64,000 bases of DNA from Promethearchaeota archaeon (lineage in GTDB: Archaea; Asgardarchaeota; Lokiarchaeia; Sigyniarchaeales; SOKP01). The notes under the pieces were generated by a model, which made no database searches, was not told the DNA's origin, and saw only the letters and a program-made list of their open reading frames with translations. Shown here piece by piece: positions 29,847-39,162 of this stretch. A program made the position numbers and the translations under genes. Within the stretch, counting starts at the first letter, position 1. Each line of letters starts with the position of its first letter. The DNA lies in contig JAFGGO010000085.1 of the NCBI GenBank assembly GCA_016930515.1, positions 1-64,000 of the forward strand, in the 5' to 3' direction.

Positions 29847-31370
29847 ATGCTTGAAAAACCAATACAATCTGTAGAAGATTATAAGCAAAGCTTGCGGAAC
29901 AGAAAGCTTAAAGTGTATTTTTTCGGAGAATTAGTTAAGAATATCGTCGATCACCCCGTAATTGCTCCTTCTATAAACGCCGTTTCTAAGACTTACGAGT
30001 TGGCTTTCGAAGACGAGGAGCTCGCAACAGCATATTCGTCTATTTCGGATAAAAAAATTAATCGTTTTTTGCATGTGGCCGAAAAACCAGAAGATTTGGT
30101 ATTTCAGAATAAGATGCAAAGACGCCTAGGACAGCTCACGGGTACTTGTTTCCAGAGATGCGTTGGCATGGATGCCATCAACTCCCTTCATTCCATCACC
30201 TACGAAATTGATGAGAAATACGGTACTAATTATCACAAAAATTTTCTTTCGTTTCTAAAAATGGCACAAGAATTAAACATCGTCATTGGAGGTGCGATGA
30301 CAGACCCAAAGGGCGATAGAAGTAAGAAACCATTTGAACAGGAAGATCCCGATCTGCATGTTCATGTCGTCGATAGAGACGAGAAGGGAGTATTCATTTC
30401 TGGAGCAAAAGCACATCAAACTGGTTGCCTTAACTCACATTGGCTTCTCGTAATGCCCAATGGAAGTTTAACGGAGCAAGATAAGGATTTTGCCTTTTCA
30501 GGCGCCGTTCCCGTTGACGATCCAAATATTACTTACATATATGGTCGCCAATCAAATGATTTGCGCCACTTAGACGGTTCGGAAATCGATACGGGGAATT
30601 TTTCATATTCTGGTCAGGAAGCCTTAATAGTCTTCGATCGCGTGTTCGTACCCTGTGAGCGTGTGTTTTTAGACGGTCAATACGAGTTTGCAGGAACGCT
30701 CGTAGAACGATTTACCAATTATCACCGAAGAAGTTACGTTTGTAAAAGCGGTCTTGGGGACGTGCTTATTGGTGCGACAGCAACCGCAGCAGATTATAAT
30801 GGTGTGCCGAACGCTTCCCATATTAAGGATAAACTCGTTGAAATGACCCATCTTAACGAAACGATATATGGCACGGGGATCTCTTCTTCGAATCAAGCGT
30901 ATCGATTGAAATCGGGAGCTTGGATGTGTGATGATGTGCTAGCAAATGTGTGCAAGCAACATGTGACAAGATTTCCATATGAGATGGGTCGATTAGCCCA
31001 AGATATTGCCGGAGGTCTAATGGTCACCCTCCCCTCCGAAAAGGATTTTAATCACGATGTAGCTGGGCCCCTACTAGAAAAATACTTTAAAGGCAGGAAA
31101 GGCGTGCCTGTGAAACATAGGGCAAGAATCTTCCGCTTGATCGAGAACATGACTCTTGGAAGGAACGCCGTTGCGTATCTTACAGAATCAATGCATGGTG
31201 CTGGATCACCTCAAGCTCAGCGGATAGTTCTTTTCAGGAAGATGGATATTGCTTACAAGAAACTCTTGTCGCAAAATCTAGCAGGCATTCCAATAGATCG
31301 AAAAGAGTTGGTTAAATTTCCGGAATATTACAAGAGGGTCTTTAATAAGTCCATGAGAGATGAAAAATAA
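29847..31370 (+). CDS. 4-hydroxybutyryl-CoA dehydratase-like flavoenzyme
   Basis: The 507-residue protein of the 4-hydroxyphenylacetate hydroxylase/AbfD superfamily has the acyl-CoA dehydrogenase-like FAD fold. The dehydratase branch carries a 4Fe-4S cluster with ligands CxxxC plus His and Cys; here CFQRC (C101, C105), H293 and C299 (NYHRRSYVC) are present, favouring dehydratase over hydroxylase. The His-Cys spacing appears one residue shorter than in the clostridial enzyme as I recall it. The likely reaction is 4-hydroxybutyryl-CoA to crotonyl-CoA, or a related oxygen-sensitive dehydration. ATG 29847 or TTG 29838 are possible starts. It stands alone on the plus strand. Confidence 0.85.
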   Translation: MLEKPIQSVEDYKQSLRNRKLKVYFFGELVKNIVDHPVIAPSINAVSKTYELAFEDEELATAYSSISDKKINRFLHVAEKPEDLVFQNKMQRRLGQLTGTCFQRCVGMDAINSLHSITYEIDEKYGTNYHKNFLSFLKMAQELNIVIGGAMTDPKGDRSKKPFEQEDPDLHVHVVDRDEKGVFISGAKAHQTGCLNSHWLLVMPNGSLTEQDKDFAFSGAVPVDDPNITYIYGRQSNDLRHLDGSEIDTGNFSYSGQEALIVFDRVFVPCERVFLDGQYEFAGTLVERFTNYHRRSYVCKSGLGDVLIGATATAADYNGVPNASHIKDKLVEMTHLNETIYGTGISSSNQAYRLKSGAWMCDDVLANVCKQHVTRFPYEMGRLAQDIAGGLMVTLPSEKDFNHDVAGPLLEKYFKGRKGVPVKHRARIFRLIENMTLGRNAVAYLTESMHGAGSPQAQRIVLFRKMDIAYKKLLSQNLAGIPIDRKELVKFPEYYKRVFNKSMRDEK

Positions 31371-31540
31371 TCAAGTTATGGGTTTGCACCAAATTTTAGC
31401 GTTCAGAATTAGACGAGAGAAATTTTTACTTGGAGAAAACCACAAGATTAAAAAATCACGCGCTTCTTTAGAAGTAAACCAAATATATCAAATTAATTTT
31501 TAAACTTGAGCGTTGGTGATGGAAAACGACTCAAATAACC

Positions 31541-33037
31541 GTGTATGATGGATTAGACAGTGTTGGGGGAAACAAGATTTACCTGGAAGAAAAGGGTAAA
31601 GGAGTATTTCTTGATTTTGGGCTCAATTTCAAGGCTTATAATCAGTTTTATAAGAATTTCCTAAGCGAACGGGCAATAAGAGGTGTACACGATCTTTACA
31701 TGCTCGACCTGATTCCTAAAATCGATAATTACAGGTCTGACTTGATTCCTAGGGATCTTAACCTTAGCAGGCACCCAAAATTAAATGTAAAAGCCGTTTT
31801 CATTTCGCACGCTCATAAGGATCATTACGGAAATCTGGGATTGCTCGATGTAAATATTCCTGTCATTGGGTCCTCCGAGACCTTGGCACTTTTGAAGGGT
31901 CTTTCGGATGCCTCCACGCCTCAGTTAGGCTCTGATGTCGTGTATTATGCTGAACGGAGCGCAATACGAGAAAACGCATCACTCATAAGTGCTCGTAAGA
32001 ACTTCAAGCAACGTTCGCTTGTATGTACCAAAAGATCCTCTCAACTCTATGAGTTCCTCTCATTGAAAAGCAAGCATTCAAAAAACATCGAAGAGGGCCG
32101 AATAATTTCTCTCGACTCTTTTTCGCTTCCCTTTGAGGTACGCGCTTACGAAGTGGATCATTCAATATACGGATCAACGGCATTCCTCCTCGAAGGAGAT
32201 ACCACCGTTGCTTATACGGGAGATTTCAGGGTTCATGGAAAACATGCTAAAAAAAGCGAAGACTTTTTTTCAGAAGCTCGAAGAGCAAGCGTGCTTGTAA
32301 TAGAAGGGACGAGGGCAAATAGCTCAGAACGGACTGACACGGAAGAAGACATCTTTCACAATTGTCTTGACAAATGCGAACAATCAAAAGGTTTGGTCGT
32401 CGCAAATTTTTCCTCAAATAACCTTGAAAGATTAGAGATTTTCCGTGAAGTGGCAAATTCTGTTGACCGTCAACTCGTAGTTTCACCAAAGGAAGCATAT
32501 TTACTGAAGGCTCTTGAGCAAGCGGACGATATTGATCGAGCAAGAGGTGTTGCCGTTTACGATGCCATACGTTCAAAAACACCGTATTGGGAGGCTAATT
32601 ACCTTGATGACCTTGAAAAAGTTGATAAAAATCAAATCCACGCAAATCCTGAATCATATATCGCTTGCTTTTCCTATTGGGCTCTCAACAACCTCCTTGA
32701 TATTAATGTACGCCACGGTACTTATATCTATTCCTCGGTACGAGCTTACGAAGAAGAATCGGAATACGATTTCTTGCGCCTGTATAAGTGGATGAGGGGT
32801 GTTTTTGGATTCGAAATCGTGGGATTTGATGTAATCAAGCGTCAAGGGAGGAATGTCCCTTGCTTTTCAAAGGGATATCACGCTTCAGGACACGCAGGAA
32901 CGGAAGATTTGCTAAAAGCAATTGAAATCGTGGATCCAGATGTTTTGATTCCGGTTCATACGGAAAATCGAGTTTGGTTCGAAAAATCGTTTGATAATGT
33001 TGCTCCTTGCGAAAAAGGAAAACCATTGATTTTATAA
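31541..33037 (+). CDS. Beta-CASP metallo-beta-lactamase nuclease, RNase J-like
   Basis: The 498-residue protein has the full set of MBL/beta-CASP motifs: HAHKDHYGN (motif 2), His in YEVDHSIYGS (motif 3), AYTGDFRVHG (motif 4), then LVIEGTRANSS, YHASGHAGTEDL and IPVHTENRVWF (beta-CASP motifs A, B, C). These proteins are zinc-dependent RNA endo- or 5' exonucleases. The reading frame opens at 31520 and the first usable codon is GTG 31541, but VYDGLDSVGGNKI looks like the first strand of the domain, so a few residues may be missing. An ATG at 31519 is out of frame. It is probably an RNA-processing enzyme. Confidence 0.88.
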   Translation: MYDGLDSVGGNKIYLEEKGKGVFLDFGLNFKAYNQFYKNFLSERAIRGVHDLYMLDLIPKIDNYRSDLIPRDLNLSRHPKLNVKAVFISHAHKDHYGNLGLLDVNIPVIGSSETLALLKGLSDASTPQLGSDVVYYAERSAIRENASLISARKNFKQRSLVCTKRSSQLYEFLSLKSKHSKNIEEGRIISLDSFSLPFEVRAYEVDHSIYGSTAFLLEGDTTVAYTGDFRVHGKHAKKSEDFFSEARRASVLVIEGTRANSSERTDTEEDIFHNCLDKCEQSKGLVVANFSSNNLERLEIFREVANSVDRQLVVSPKEAYLLKALEQADDIDRARGVAVYDAIRSKTPYWEANYLDDLEKVDKNQIHANPESYIACFSYWALNNLLDINVRHGTYIYSSVRAYEEESEYDFLRLYKWMRGVFGFEIVGFDVIKRQGRNVPCFSKGYHASGHAGTEDLLKAIEIVDPDVLIPVHTENRVWFEKSFDNVAPCEKGKPLIL

Positions 33038-33215
33038 ATAATATTTAAAAGAATTGAGAACTCTTATTAGATAATTTTAAATATTTAATAACGAGCTTAG
33101 ATAGTACTAATTCTATCAAAATTAAAAATATGAAGGTTTAAATTTAGGGGTTTTGATTATAACAGTATTAATTAGGATTAAAGCTCGGTAAAAATTAGAA
33201 AAGAATGAGGAGATC

Positions 33216-34388
33216 GTGTCGGAATTTATCGTTTTAAGTGCAATGTCTTCGGTTCTCGATATGGGTTCTGTCGTGATATTTGCATTTGTTTCTAAAAAAC
33301 TTCCTATCTTGAGATCTTGGTTTATAGCAAGCATTTTTTATGGAATAGCTTCTATTTTTAATCAAATTGAAAATTTTTTTCCTCAGATTGGTGATATTTC
33401 GACAATAGTATATTTATTTTATTTCCTTGCCGTCGTCGCGATATCTTTGGGAGTTTTCTGGGATTATTATAATACTTTTTTAAGACAGAAAAAAGAACAT
33501 ATGCACCAATCTCCTAAATATGTTGCTTCAATGGTGGGTATAATTCCAATCGTCTTTTTTTTAGAACTATTCATGCTCGTGCTTCTTTTAATAACAATTT
33601 CCTTATTATTCAAGCTTTATCTCAAGCGGAGAACTCCTACTCAAGCATTTTTATGCCTTTCGCTCGGTGGAGCCTTGTTAGTATTAATTTCAATTATCCT
33701 CCAATCGTTCGATGTCGTGAACGCCAATCAATTCGCTATAGGAATTAATTTAATGTATTCTCTCTTAATCCTAATCACGGGTATCGTAGCTTTCCTGGAA
33801 AAAGGAATGATTGAATCTAATAAAAACTTAAAAAAGACTAAGAGTACATTGGAGAAGACTGCAAATACGTTAATGGGGGTTTTAGGCGCAGCGTCTAGTG
33901 CAAGTCTTCATGCCGTAAACATCGCTTCTGAATTGGCTTCTACAACTTCTGGCGTGAACGCTGAAGCAGAAGAAATATCGAGATCAGTCCACAAGGTTTT
34001 GAATTTGACCGACAATGTAGTGGGAAATTCAATGCAAATTAAAAAACTCCTGACAATTCTAAAGACGATTGCGGGTCGAACGAATCTATTAGCCTTAAAC
34101 GCCAGCATAGAAGCTGGTAAGGCGGGAAAACACGGTATGGGGTTTGGAATTGTTGCAGATGAGGTAAGCAAGTTAGCAGAAGAATCAGGAAACGCCGTAG
34201 AAAGTTCTAGCACGATTGTCGAAGATATTTTGAACAAAATAGAAGAAACGAACAAAGCGATGAAGGGTATATTCACTTCTACCGAACAACAATCGATTTC
34301 TTTAGAAGAAATCTTGAATACGGCCCGTCGTTTGGAAAAATTGGCAGAAAATTTAAAATTAACCTTAAGCGTGAAGGATTCGATCTAG
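33216..34388 (+). CDS. Membrane chemoreceptor-like protein (MCP signalling domain)
   Basis: Residues 1-200 carry six or seven membrane helices with short loops rather than an extracellular sensor, then a coiled coil and the methyl-accepting chemotaxis signalling hairpin (about 284-325: [20 protein letters not shown] then [20 protein letters not shown]). The tip matches the CheA/CheW-contacting sequence closely but carries substitutions such as EAGKAGKHG for EAARAGE. No HAMP domain is present. No CheA, CheW or response regulator is encoded in the window. GAGGAG three bases before the GTG supports the start. It is probably a membrane-state or redox sensor with an unknown output. Confidence 0.85.
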   Translation: MSEFIVLSAMSSVLDMGSVVIFAFVSKKLPILRSWFIASIFYGIASIFNQIENFFPQIGDISTIVYLFYFLAVVAISLGVFWDYYNTFLRQKKEHMHQSPKYVASMVGIIPIVFFLELFMLVLLLITISLLFKLYLKRRTPTQAFLCLSLGGALLVLISIILQSFDVVNANQFAIGINLMYSLLILITGIVAFLEKGMIESNKNLKKTKSTLEKTANTLMGVLGAASSASLHAVNIASELASTTSGVNAEAEEISRSVHKVLNLTDNVVGNSMQIKKLLTILKTIAGRTNLLALNASIEAGKAGKHGMGFGIVADEVSKLAEESGNAVESSSTIVEDILNKIEETNKAMKGIFTSTEQQSISLEEILNTARRLEKLAENLKLTLSVKDSI

Positions 34389-34569
34389 TTAAGTATTATA
34401 ATTCAAAGACCTTCTATAACTCTTATTTTTTATAAAATAAAACAATTAGCGACTATTCTTTATTTTAAATGTTCTATGATGAAAACTTGTATTTTATAAA
34501 CGCAGGATATTTAATTCAATTTAGGTTCTTTTCACATAAAGAAGATTATCATTAGAGGAGTCTATTAAA

Positions 34570-35019
34570 GTGTTAAAAGAAGGAGATGTGGCACCACAAA
34601 ATATCGAACTACAGGATCAAGACGGAAACCTCGTAAAATTAACCAATTTCAAGGGCAAGAAGGTAATAATGTATTTTTATCCTAAAGATAATACTCCGGG
34701 CTGTACTACCGAAGCTAAAAATTTTCGCGACTCCATCAAGGACTACGAGGGAAAGGATATAGTCATTATTGGAGTAAGTGCTGATTCAGTGAAATCACAC
34801 AAGAATTTCCAAACGAAATACGCACTTCCATTCACTCTACTTTCCGATCCTGACAAGATTGCTGCGAAAGCGTTTGGAGCGCTAGATGGGGGAACGGTTA
34901 AGAGACGAACTTGGTTGATCGATGAACAATGGAAGATTGAAAAGGCGTTCGAGACGGTCTCGCCCTCGAAACACAACGCAGAATTGTGTACTTATTACGG
35001 CATTAAGCCTCCAGCTTGA
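34570..35019 (+). CDS. bcp: Peroxiredoxin of Bcp/PrxQ type
   Basis: This 149-residue thiol peroxidase reduces hydrogen peroxide and organic hydroperoxides. The peroxidatic Cys45 lies in YPKDNTPGCTTEAKNFRD. The resolving cysteine five residues later, common in E. coli Bcp, is replaced by Lys, leaving a late cysteine in AELCTYYG as the only other candidate. It may therefore work as a 1-Cys or atypical enzyme. AGAGGAG nine bases before the GTG fixes the start. With KatG it gives the cell two independent peroxide-removing enzymes. Confidence 0.93.
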   Translation: MLKEGDVAPQNIELQDQDGNLVKLTNFKGKKVIMYFYPKDNTPGCTTEAKNFRDSIKDYEGKDIVIIGVSADSVKSHKNFQTKYALPFTLLSDPDKIAAKAFGALDGGTVKRRTWLIDEQWKIEKAFETVSPSKHNAELCTYYGIKPPA

Positions 35020-35041
35020 AATCTTCAATTTTTTGGATTTT

Positions 35042-35343
35042 ATGTCAATCAACCAATATTGTGATATAACATTAAAAACAATCACACAATTAAATAGAAC
35101 GGTTTGATTGGATCTATTTCTGAGGAACAATATGAAAAAACTTTAACTATCGAAAATAAGCGAGGCAAGGTTGAAAATATCACTTGGTGCTTCATGATGC
35201 ACTTGTTCAACCATCAAACGCATCACATGGGTGGTCTCGCCGTCATTCTTGATCAGATGGGTGTAAAAAACGATTTTTCCAACCTGCTATGGAAGGAATC
35301 TTTTTCACTACTTGAATATTCGTTTACTATTTATTATATTTAA
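35042..35343 (+). pseudogene. Decayed DinB-family gene
   Basis: A fragment beginning MSINQYCDITLKTITQLNRT (35042-35107) resembles the first helix of DinB/YfiT-like four-helix metalloproteins. A second frame from 35104 gives the C-terminal part, with MMHLFNHQTHHMGGLAVILD, whose histidines are the family's metal ligands, and DQMGVKNDFSNLLW. The middle helices are missing, so an internal deletion and a frame change have inactivated the gene. Confidence 0.6.
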
Positions 35344-35539
35344 GATGCGATTTATAATTCAATACGAATATCCTGATTTTTATTATATTAATAGAAGAGA
35401 CCTCTATATACAAACCCTTGAGACGACAATTATCCAAAGCAGCATATCTGCATATTTTTTATTCTCAAAAATAAAAAGAACAATAATGGGCATGGTATCG
35501 TTTTGGTGGGACTAAAGAACAAAGAAAAATCTAATATGT

Positions 35540-37042
35540 TTAAAGTATATTTCGTTTTTGGAATTTGTAAACACTTACTTTCTTTCCGATAATAAAAAAC
35601 ATTTCTTTAGAATCGTGCTTCTTTATAACTTGTAAACCCGCCTTTTTTATTAATGCTTTGAGCTTTCTCATGGGAGGCAATCGGTCTTCTGAAGTTATGG
35701 ACTCAACATTCTTGTGAACTGAATTGATTTTCTTGCGCGATTGAGAGTGCGCAACCATGAGGTGTCCATCTGGTTTTAAAGCCTTGACAAGGATATTTAA
35801 TGTTTTTTCTTGGTCTAAAAAATGTGGAAAGCACGAATAACACAATATCGCGTCGAATTCACCTTCGTACAAAATGTCGTTCACGTCTCCAACGACAAAT
35901 TCTACATTTGAATGTTTTTCTCCGTATTTTTTTTTGGCTATGGATATCATGGTTTCTGAAATATCCATTGCCACGATTTTACCGCCATTGGTAATGTGCT
36001 TGCCTATAAATGGTAAGGTGATACCCGTTCCCGTCCCCACATCTAAAATACATGCGCTATGTTGAAGTTTTAATTCCTTAACAATGGAATTTACTTTTCT
36101 AGGATCGTGATATACTTGTTCGTCCCATCCCTGAGCGTGTTCGTTAAAATACATTCTTACTTTATTGAGGCTTCGCTCTACTGGTTCTTTATCCTGTTTT
36201 TTTAAAATTCTTTTTTTTCTCTTGGGAGATATAATCACGGATATGGCAAATGTTCCCGACGAAAATATGATGATCGAAGAAGATATGGGAAAATCCACCG
36301 TTAAGGACAAAAAAATTCCTCCAATGATGGTTAAAACACCAATTATTGGAGATACAATGAATAATTTCTTAGTATCGTAGATGTATTGGTGCGCAGTAGA
36401 ACTGGGATTGACGATCATTGCGTAGACCAAGAAGGCACCGATGATGTTAATAGAAAACGAAACGGCTATAGCCGTGGCAAGTAATACCAGAAACTTGAAA
36501 AAATTTACAGGTATGCCTGCTGCTTGAGCCACTTTCTCGTTCAACATGATACTCATGAATTCCTTGAAAAAAAGAATTAAAATCACGATTACGACGATAT
36601 TAAGTACAATGAGTACTATCATTTCTTGTTCGTTTAAACCAAATAAGCTTCCCCATATGATATTCATGGCACTTCGTCCAGTGACACCTTCGGGCATTTG
36701 ACTAATGAATATAAATCCTAAAGCGATCATTAAAGAAAACATGATTCCAAGAATGATGTTCGAATCTAACTTGGTCTTGTTTGATAACGGTCCGAGTAGA
36801 AACGCAATGAGTATTGTAAAAACAGATGCCACGTGTACGGGATCTATCGGGCTTCCGTAAGACGCTAGCAATAAGCCTAAGGCTGCTCCGGCAAACGCCG
36901 TGTGACTCATGGTAAATCCTACCGATGTTATTTTCATATGCACGACGAACGTGCCAATGAGGCTCAAGGCAAATCCCGCCAATACGGCGCTCAAGATTAT
37001 TTTTATCATGATGCTAGTTGGTAAGATAACAAAATATAGCAT
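35540..37042 (-). CDS. Metal ABC permease fused to SAM methyltransferase
   Basis: Residues 1-275 form an ABC-3 (ZnuB/MntB-type) permease with about eight helices: GFTMSHTAFAGAALGLLLAS near the start, GIPVNFFKFL and the family segment INIIGAFLVYAMIVNPSSTA. After a basic linker (SPKRKKRILKKQDKEP), residues about 290-490 form a class I methyltransferase: ILDVGTGTGITLPFIGKHI (motif I), IVAMDISETMI (acidic loop), EFVVGDVNDI and AILCYSCFPHFLD. There is no stop codon or internal start between them, so this is a true fusion. AAAGGAG eight bases before the ATG supports the start. The methyltransferase may act on a metal-linked or metalloid substrate. Confidence 0.9.
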   Translation of the reverse strand: MLYFVILPTSIMIKIILSAVLAGFALSLIGTFVVHMKITSVGFTMSHTAFAGAALGLLLASYGSPIDPVHVASVFTILIAFLLGPLSNKTKLDSNIILGIMFSLMIALGFIFISQMPEGVTGRSAMNIIWGSLFGLNEQEMIVLIVLNIVVIVILILFFKEFMSIMLNEKVAQAAGIPVNFFKFLVLLATAIAVSFSINIIGAFLVYAMIVNPSSTAHQYIYDTKKLFIVSPIIGVLTIIGGIFLSLTVDFPISSSIIIFSSGTFAISVIISPKRKKRILKKQDKEPVERSLNKVRMYFNEHAQGWDEQVYHDPRKVNSIVKELKLQHSACILDVGTGTGITLPFIGKHITNGGKIVAMDISETMISIAKKKYGEKHSNVEFVVGDVNDILYEGEFDAILCYSCFPHFLDQEKTLNILVKALKPDGHLMVAHSQSRKKINSVHKNVESITSEDRLPPMRKLKALIKKAGLQVIKKHDSKEMFFIIGKKVSVYKFQKRNIL

Positions 37043-37121
37043 TATTTTTTCTCCTTTTACATTGTTCTACTTTTTATTTTATTGAAATATTTTTTACCAT
37101 ATCATTAATTTTTCGTTTGAA

Positions 37122-37970
37122 TCATTCAACATCAACCATGAAATGGCAATAAGCTTTAAATTTCTCCGATTTAATTGCTTCTTCGGTTTTATTGTCCAAG
37201 ACTATCCTACCTTTTTGAATCATTATTACCCTATCTACTTCTTTTGGAACTGTCGTTCCATGAGATACGCAAAGTACTGTTACATTAGCAAGTTTGTTCA
37301 ATCTCGATAGCATTGCGAATATTTCGTGTCGTGATTTCACGTCTAAATTCGAAAACGGTTCATCTAACAGAAGGATGTTAGGTTCTGCTGCAAGCACGCT
37401 TGCAAGCAATACTTTTTGTTGCATGCCTCCCGAAAGCTTTCCTATAGGCCGATCCCAATAGTCGGCTATTTCTTCTTTGTTCCTCAAAGCATCGAAGCAA
37501 TACCGCACGATCTTCCAATCCGCTTTTGATGGAAACCTGAGCAAACCCATCCGTCCTGAACGAGCCGTCATGAGGGCGTTTTTTACTAAAAAGGGCGTTT
37601 GTGGGTCAAACTCCACTCCCTGAATGAGATAGCCAATTTCTCTTCTTAATTGACGCCCTTTTTTGATTGCAGAGACCCCCTTTACTTCCAGGATTCCTTT
37701 TTCTACAGGGAGCAATCCCAGTATGGTTTCTAACAATGTTGTTTTTCCAGAACCGTTCGGACCCATAATAAATATGAATTCTCCCTCGTTTATTTCTAAA
37801 TTGATATCGTAAAGTGTTGGGAATTTTTCTCCTTCGTAAACGGTATTTACCCCTCGCAACCTAATTAATGGTGTCTTTTTGCGATTGATAGGTTTTTTTA
37901 GAGGTTTTTTGCTTTCAATTGTAACCTGTAGGGCTTCGAGAAAATCTGGATTGTAACTTTTTTCAAACAT
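37122..37970 (-). CDS. Metal ABC transporter ATP-binding protein
   Basis: The 282-residue ATPase has all nucleotide-binding motifs: Walker A GPNGSGKTT (about 75), signature LSGGMQQK, Walker B NILLLDEPF and a switch His in VSHGTTVPKEVD. It is of the ZnuC/MntA type. The first ~45 residues are an extension with basic residues (ESKKPLKKPINRKK) not required for the fold. It lies 79 bases upstream of the permease-methyltransferase gene and 46 bases downstream of the binding protein, forming a three-gene operon that powers metal uptake. Confidence 0.93.
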   Translation of the reverse strand: MFEKSYNPDFLEALQVTIESKKPLKKPINRKKTPLIRLRGVNTVYEGEKFPTLYDINLEINEGEFIFIMGPNGSGKTTLLETILGLLPVEKGILEVKGVSAIKKGRQLRREIGYLIQGVEFDPQTPFLVKNALMTARSGRMGLLRFPSKADWKIVRYCFDALRNKEEIADYWDRPIGKLSGGMQQKVLLASVLAAEPNILLLDEPFSNLDVKSRHEIFAMLSRLNKLANVTVLCVSHGTTVPKEVDRVIMIQKGRIVLDNKTEEAIKSEKFKAYCHFMVDVE

Positions 37971-38016
37971 GATATTTATAAAAAAAAAAATTTACATGTA
38001 AATAAATAAATATATT

Positions 38017-39024
38017 TTATACTTTTTTTGCTTTTCTACGATAGAGTACGATTGATATGGCTACTCCAATGAAAATAACGGCAAATAAGGGAAGCGATAA
38101 CTCCGACCCGATTGATCCACTTGATGGTCTCGGGTCTGGACCGTCGTTCATTGCCCAATGTAGCAATGCCGCGTTAAAATCCAATTGTTCCAAGTACGAA
38201 GTCACGCTGTAAACTCCTGGAAAATTGAGCAAGGCAACGCTTGGAATGCCAAGCTCTTTAGCGGCTTCAGCACCCTGCTCCGTGCCCGATTGGTAATTCA
38301 TTATTATGACTTCTGCATTAGTTTGATCGGCCTCGTTTATTATATCACTAAATTGTGATAGCGTCATGCTGTTATCGTCAACGTTCCAAGAACCAGTAAT
38401 GCTAAATCCTAACCATGTCAAGAAGGCCGTTTGATGGTTCATAATGTAAGCCTTGGTACCCGTGAAATTGTAGATGTTCAGGTTGAGTGTTTCCAACTCT
38501 ATTTTTTTAGCCATAATCTGTTGCTTAAACGATGCGCAGTTTTCGTTAAAGGTCTGATTTAAAATTGGATAAGTGGTGTTAAGATGGGCACAAATAGCAT
38601 CAACAAAAAGAAGTGCATTTGCTGGTGCACCCCATTGGGTATAACCGAGACCTGCGTCAAAACTCAACGAATAAGCGGCATCTAAATTTTCTGCGGCGCT
38701 TAATAATTGGTAAAGGAAGGTAGCGTTCTCAAAACCGTGATAAAACACGATATCGGCAGTGTTTACCAGATTAATATCGCTTGGACTGTAATCGTAATGT
38801 CCAGGACACGATCCGCCTTCGATGATTACAGTGACGGTGCCCTTATCCCCAATTATTTGTTGGGCAAAATCTCTTAGAATCGTCGTTGTTGCGACTACTC
38901 TTACTTCGGGATCTGCGGCGAATCTCAAAGTTGGTTTTTCGTTGATAATATTATCCTGACTTGCAAATCCAATCATTAAAGCGAAGATCAACATAGTAAA
39001 GATTAATTTCAAATTTTTCTTCAT
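38017..39024 (-). CDS. Zinc/manganese-binding lipoprotein-like SBP, membrane-anchored
   Basis: This is the cluster A-1 (ZnuA/TroA) substrate-binding protein of the ABC operon: signal peptide (LKLIFTMLIFALMIGFAS), VRVVATTTILRDFAQQIIGDK, the ligand His in GGSCPGHYDYSPSDI, the His in FYHGFENATF, and the late region MNHQTAFLTWLG containing a His typical of these proteins. A C-terminal helix (LPLFAVIFIGVAISIVLY) and basic tail anchor it to the outer face of the membrane, the usual archaeal alternative to a lipid anchor. The metal is probably zinc or manganese; iron cannot be excluded. Palindromes upstream suggest metal-responsive control. Confidence 0.92.
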   Translation of the reverse strand: MKKNLKLIFTMLIFALMIGFASQDNIINEKPTLRFAADPEVRVVATTTILRDFAQQIIGDKGTVTVIIEGGSCPGHYDYSPSDINLVNTADIVFYHGFENATFLYQLLSAAENLDAAYSLSFDAGLGYTQWGAPANALLFVDAICAHLNTTYPILNQTFNENCASFKQQIMAKKIELETLNLNIYNFTGTKAYIMNHQTAFLTWLGFSITGSWNVDDNSMTLSQFSDIINEADQTNAEVIIMNYQSGTEQGAEAAKELGIPSVALLNFPGVYSVTSYLEQLDFNAALLHWAMNDGPDPRPSSGSIGSELSLPLFAVIFIGVAISIVLYRRKAKKV

Positions 39025-39069
39025 TGTTTTACATTAAAATGTTTATAATAATACTCTTTCGTAATTTAA

Positions 39070-39087
39070 TAATACTTTTAAGTATTA
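39070..39087. promoter_or_regulatory. Palindromic operator candidate for the metal ABC operon
   Basis: TAATACTT-TT-AAGTATTA is a perfect 8-2-8 inverted repeat, 46 bases before the ATG of the binding protein. A second, partial copy of the right arm (AAGTATTA) lies at 39101-39108. The arrangement suits a dimeric metalloregulator of the DtxR/MntR or Zur kind. Confidence 0.5.
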
Positions 39088-39162
39088 CTTTTTCATAATA
39101 AAGTATTACTATATATGAAAACTTTATTCGTTTTAAAGCTAAATAGAAAAATGTTTTTGGTT

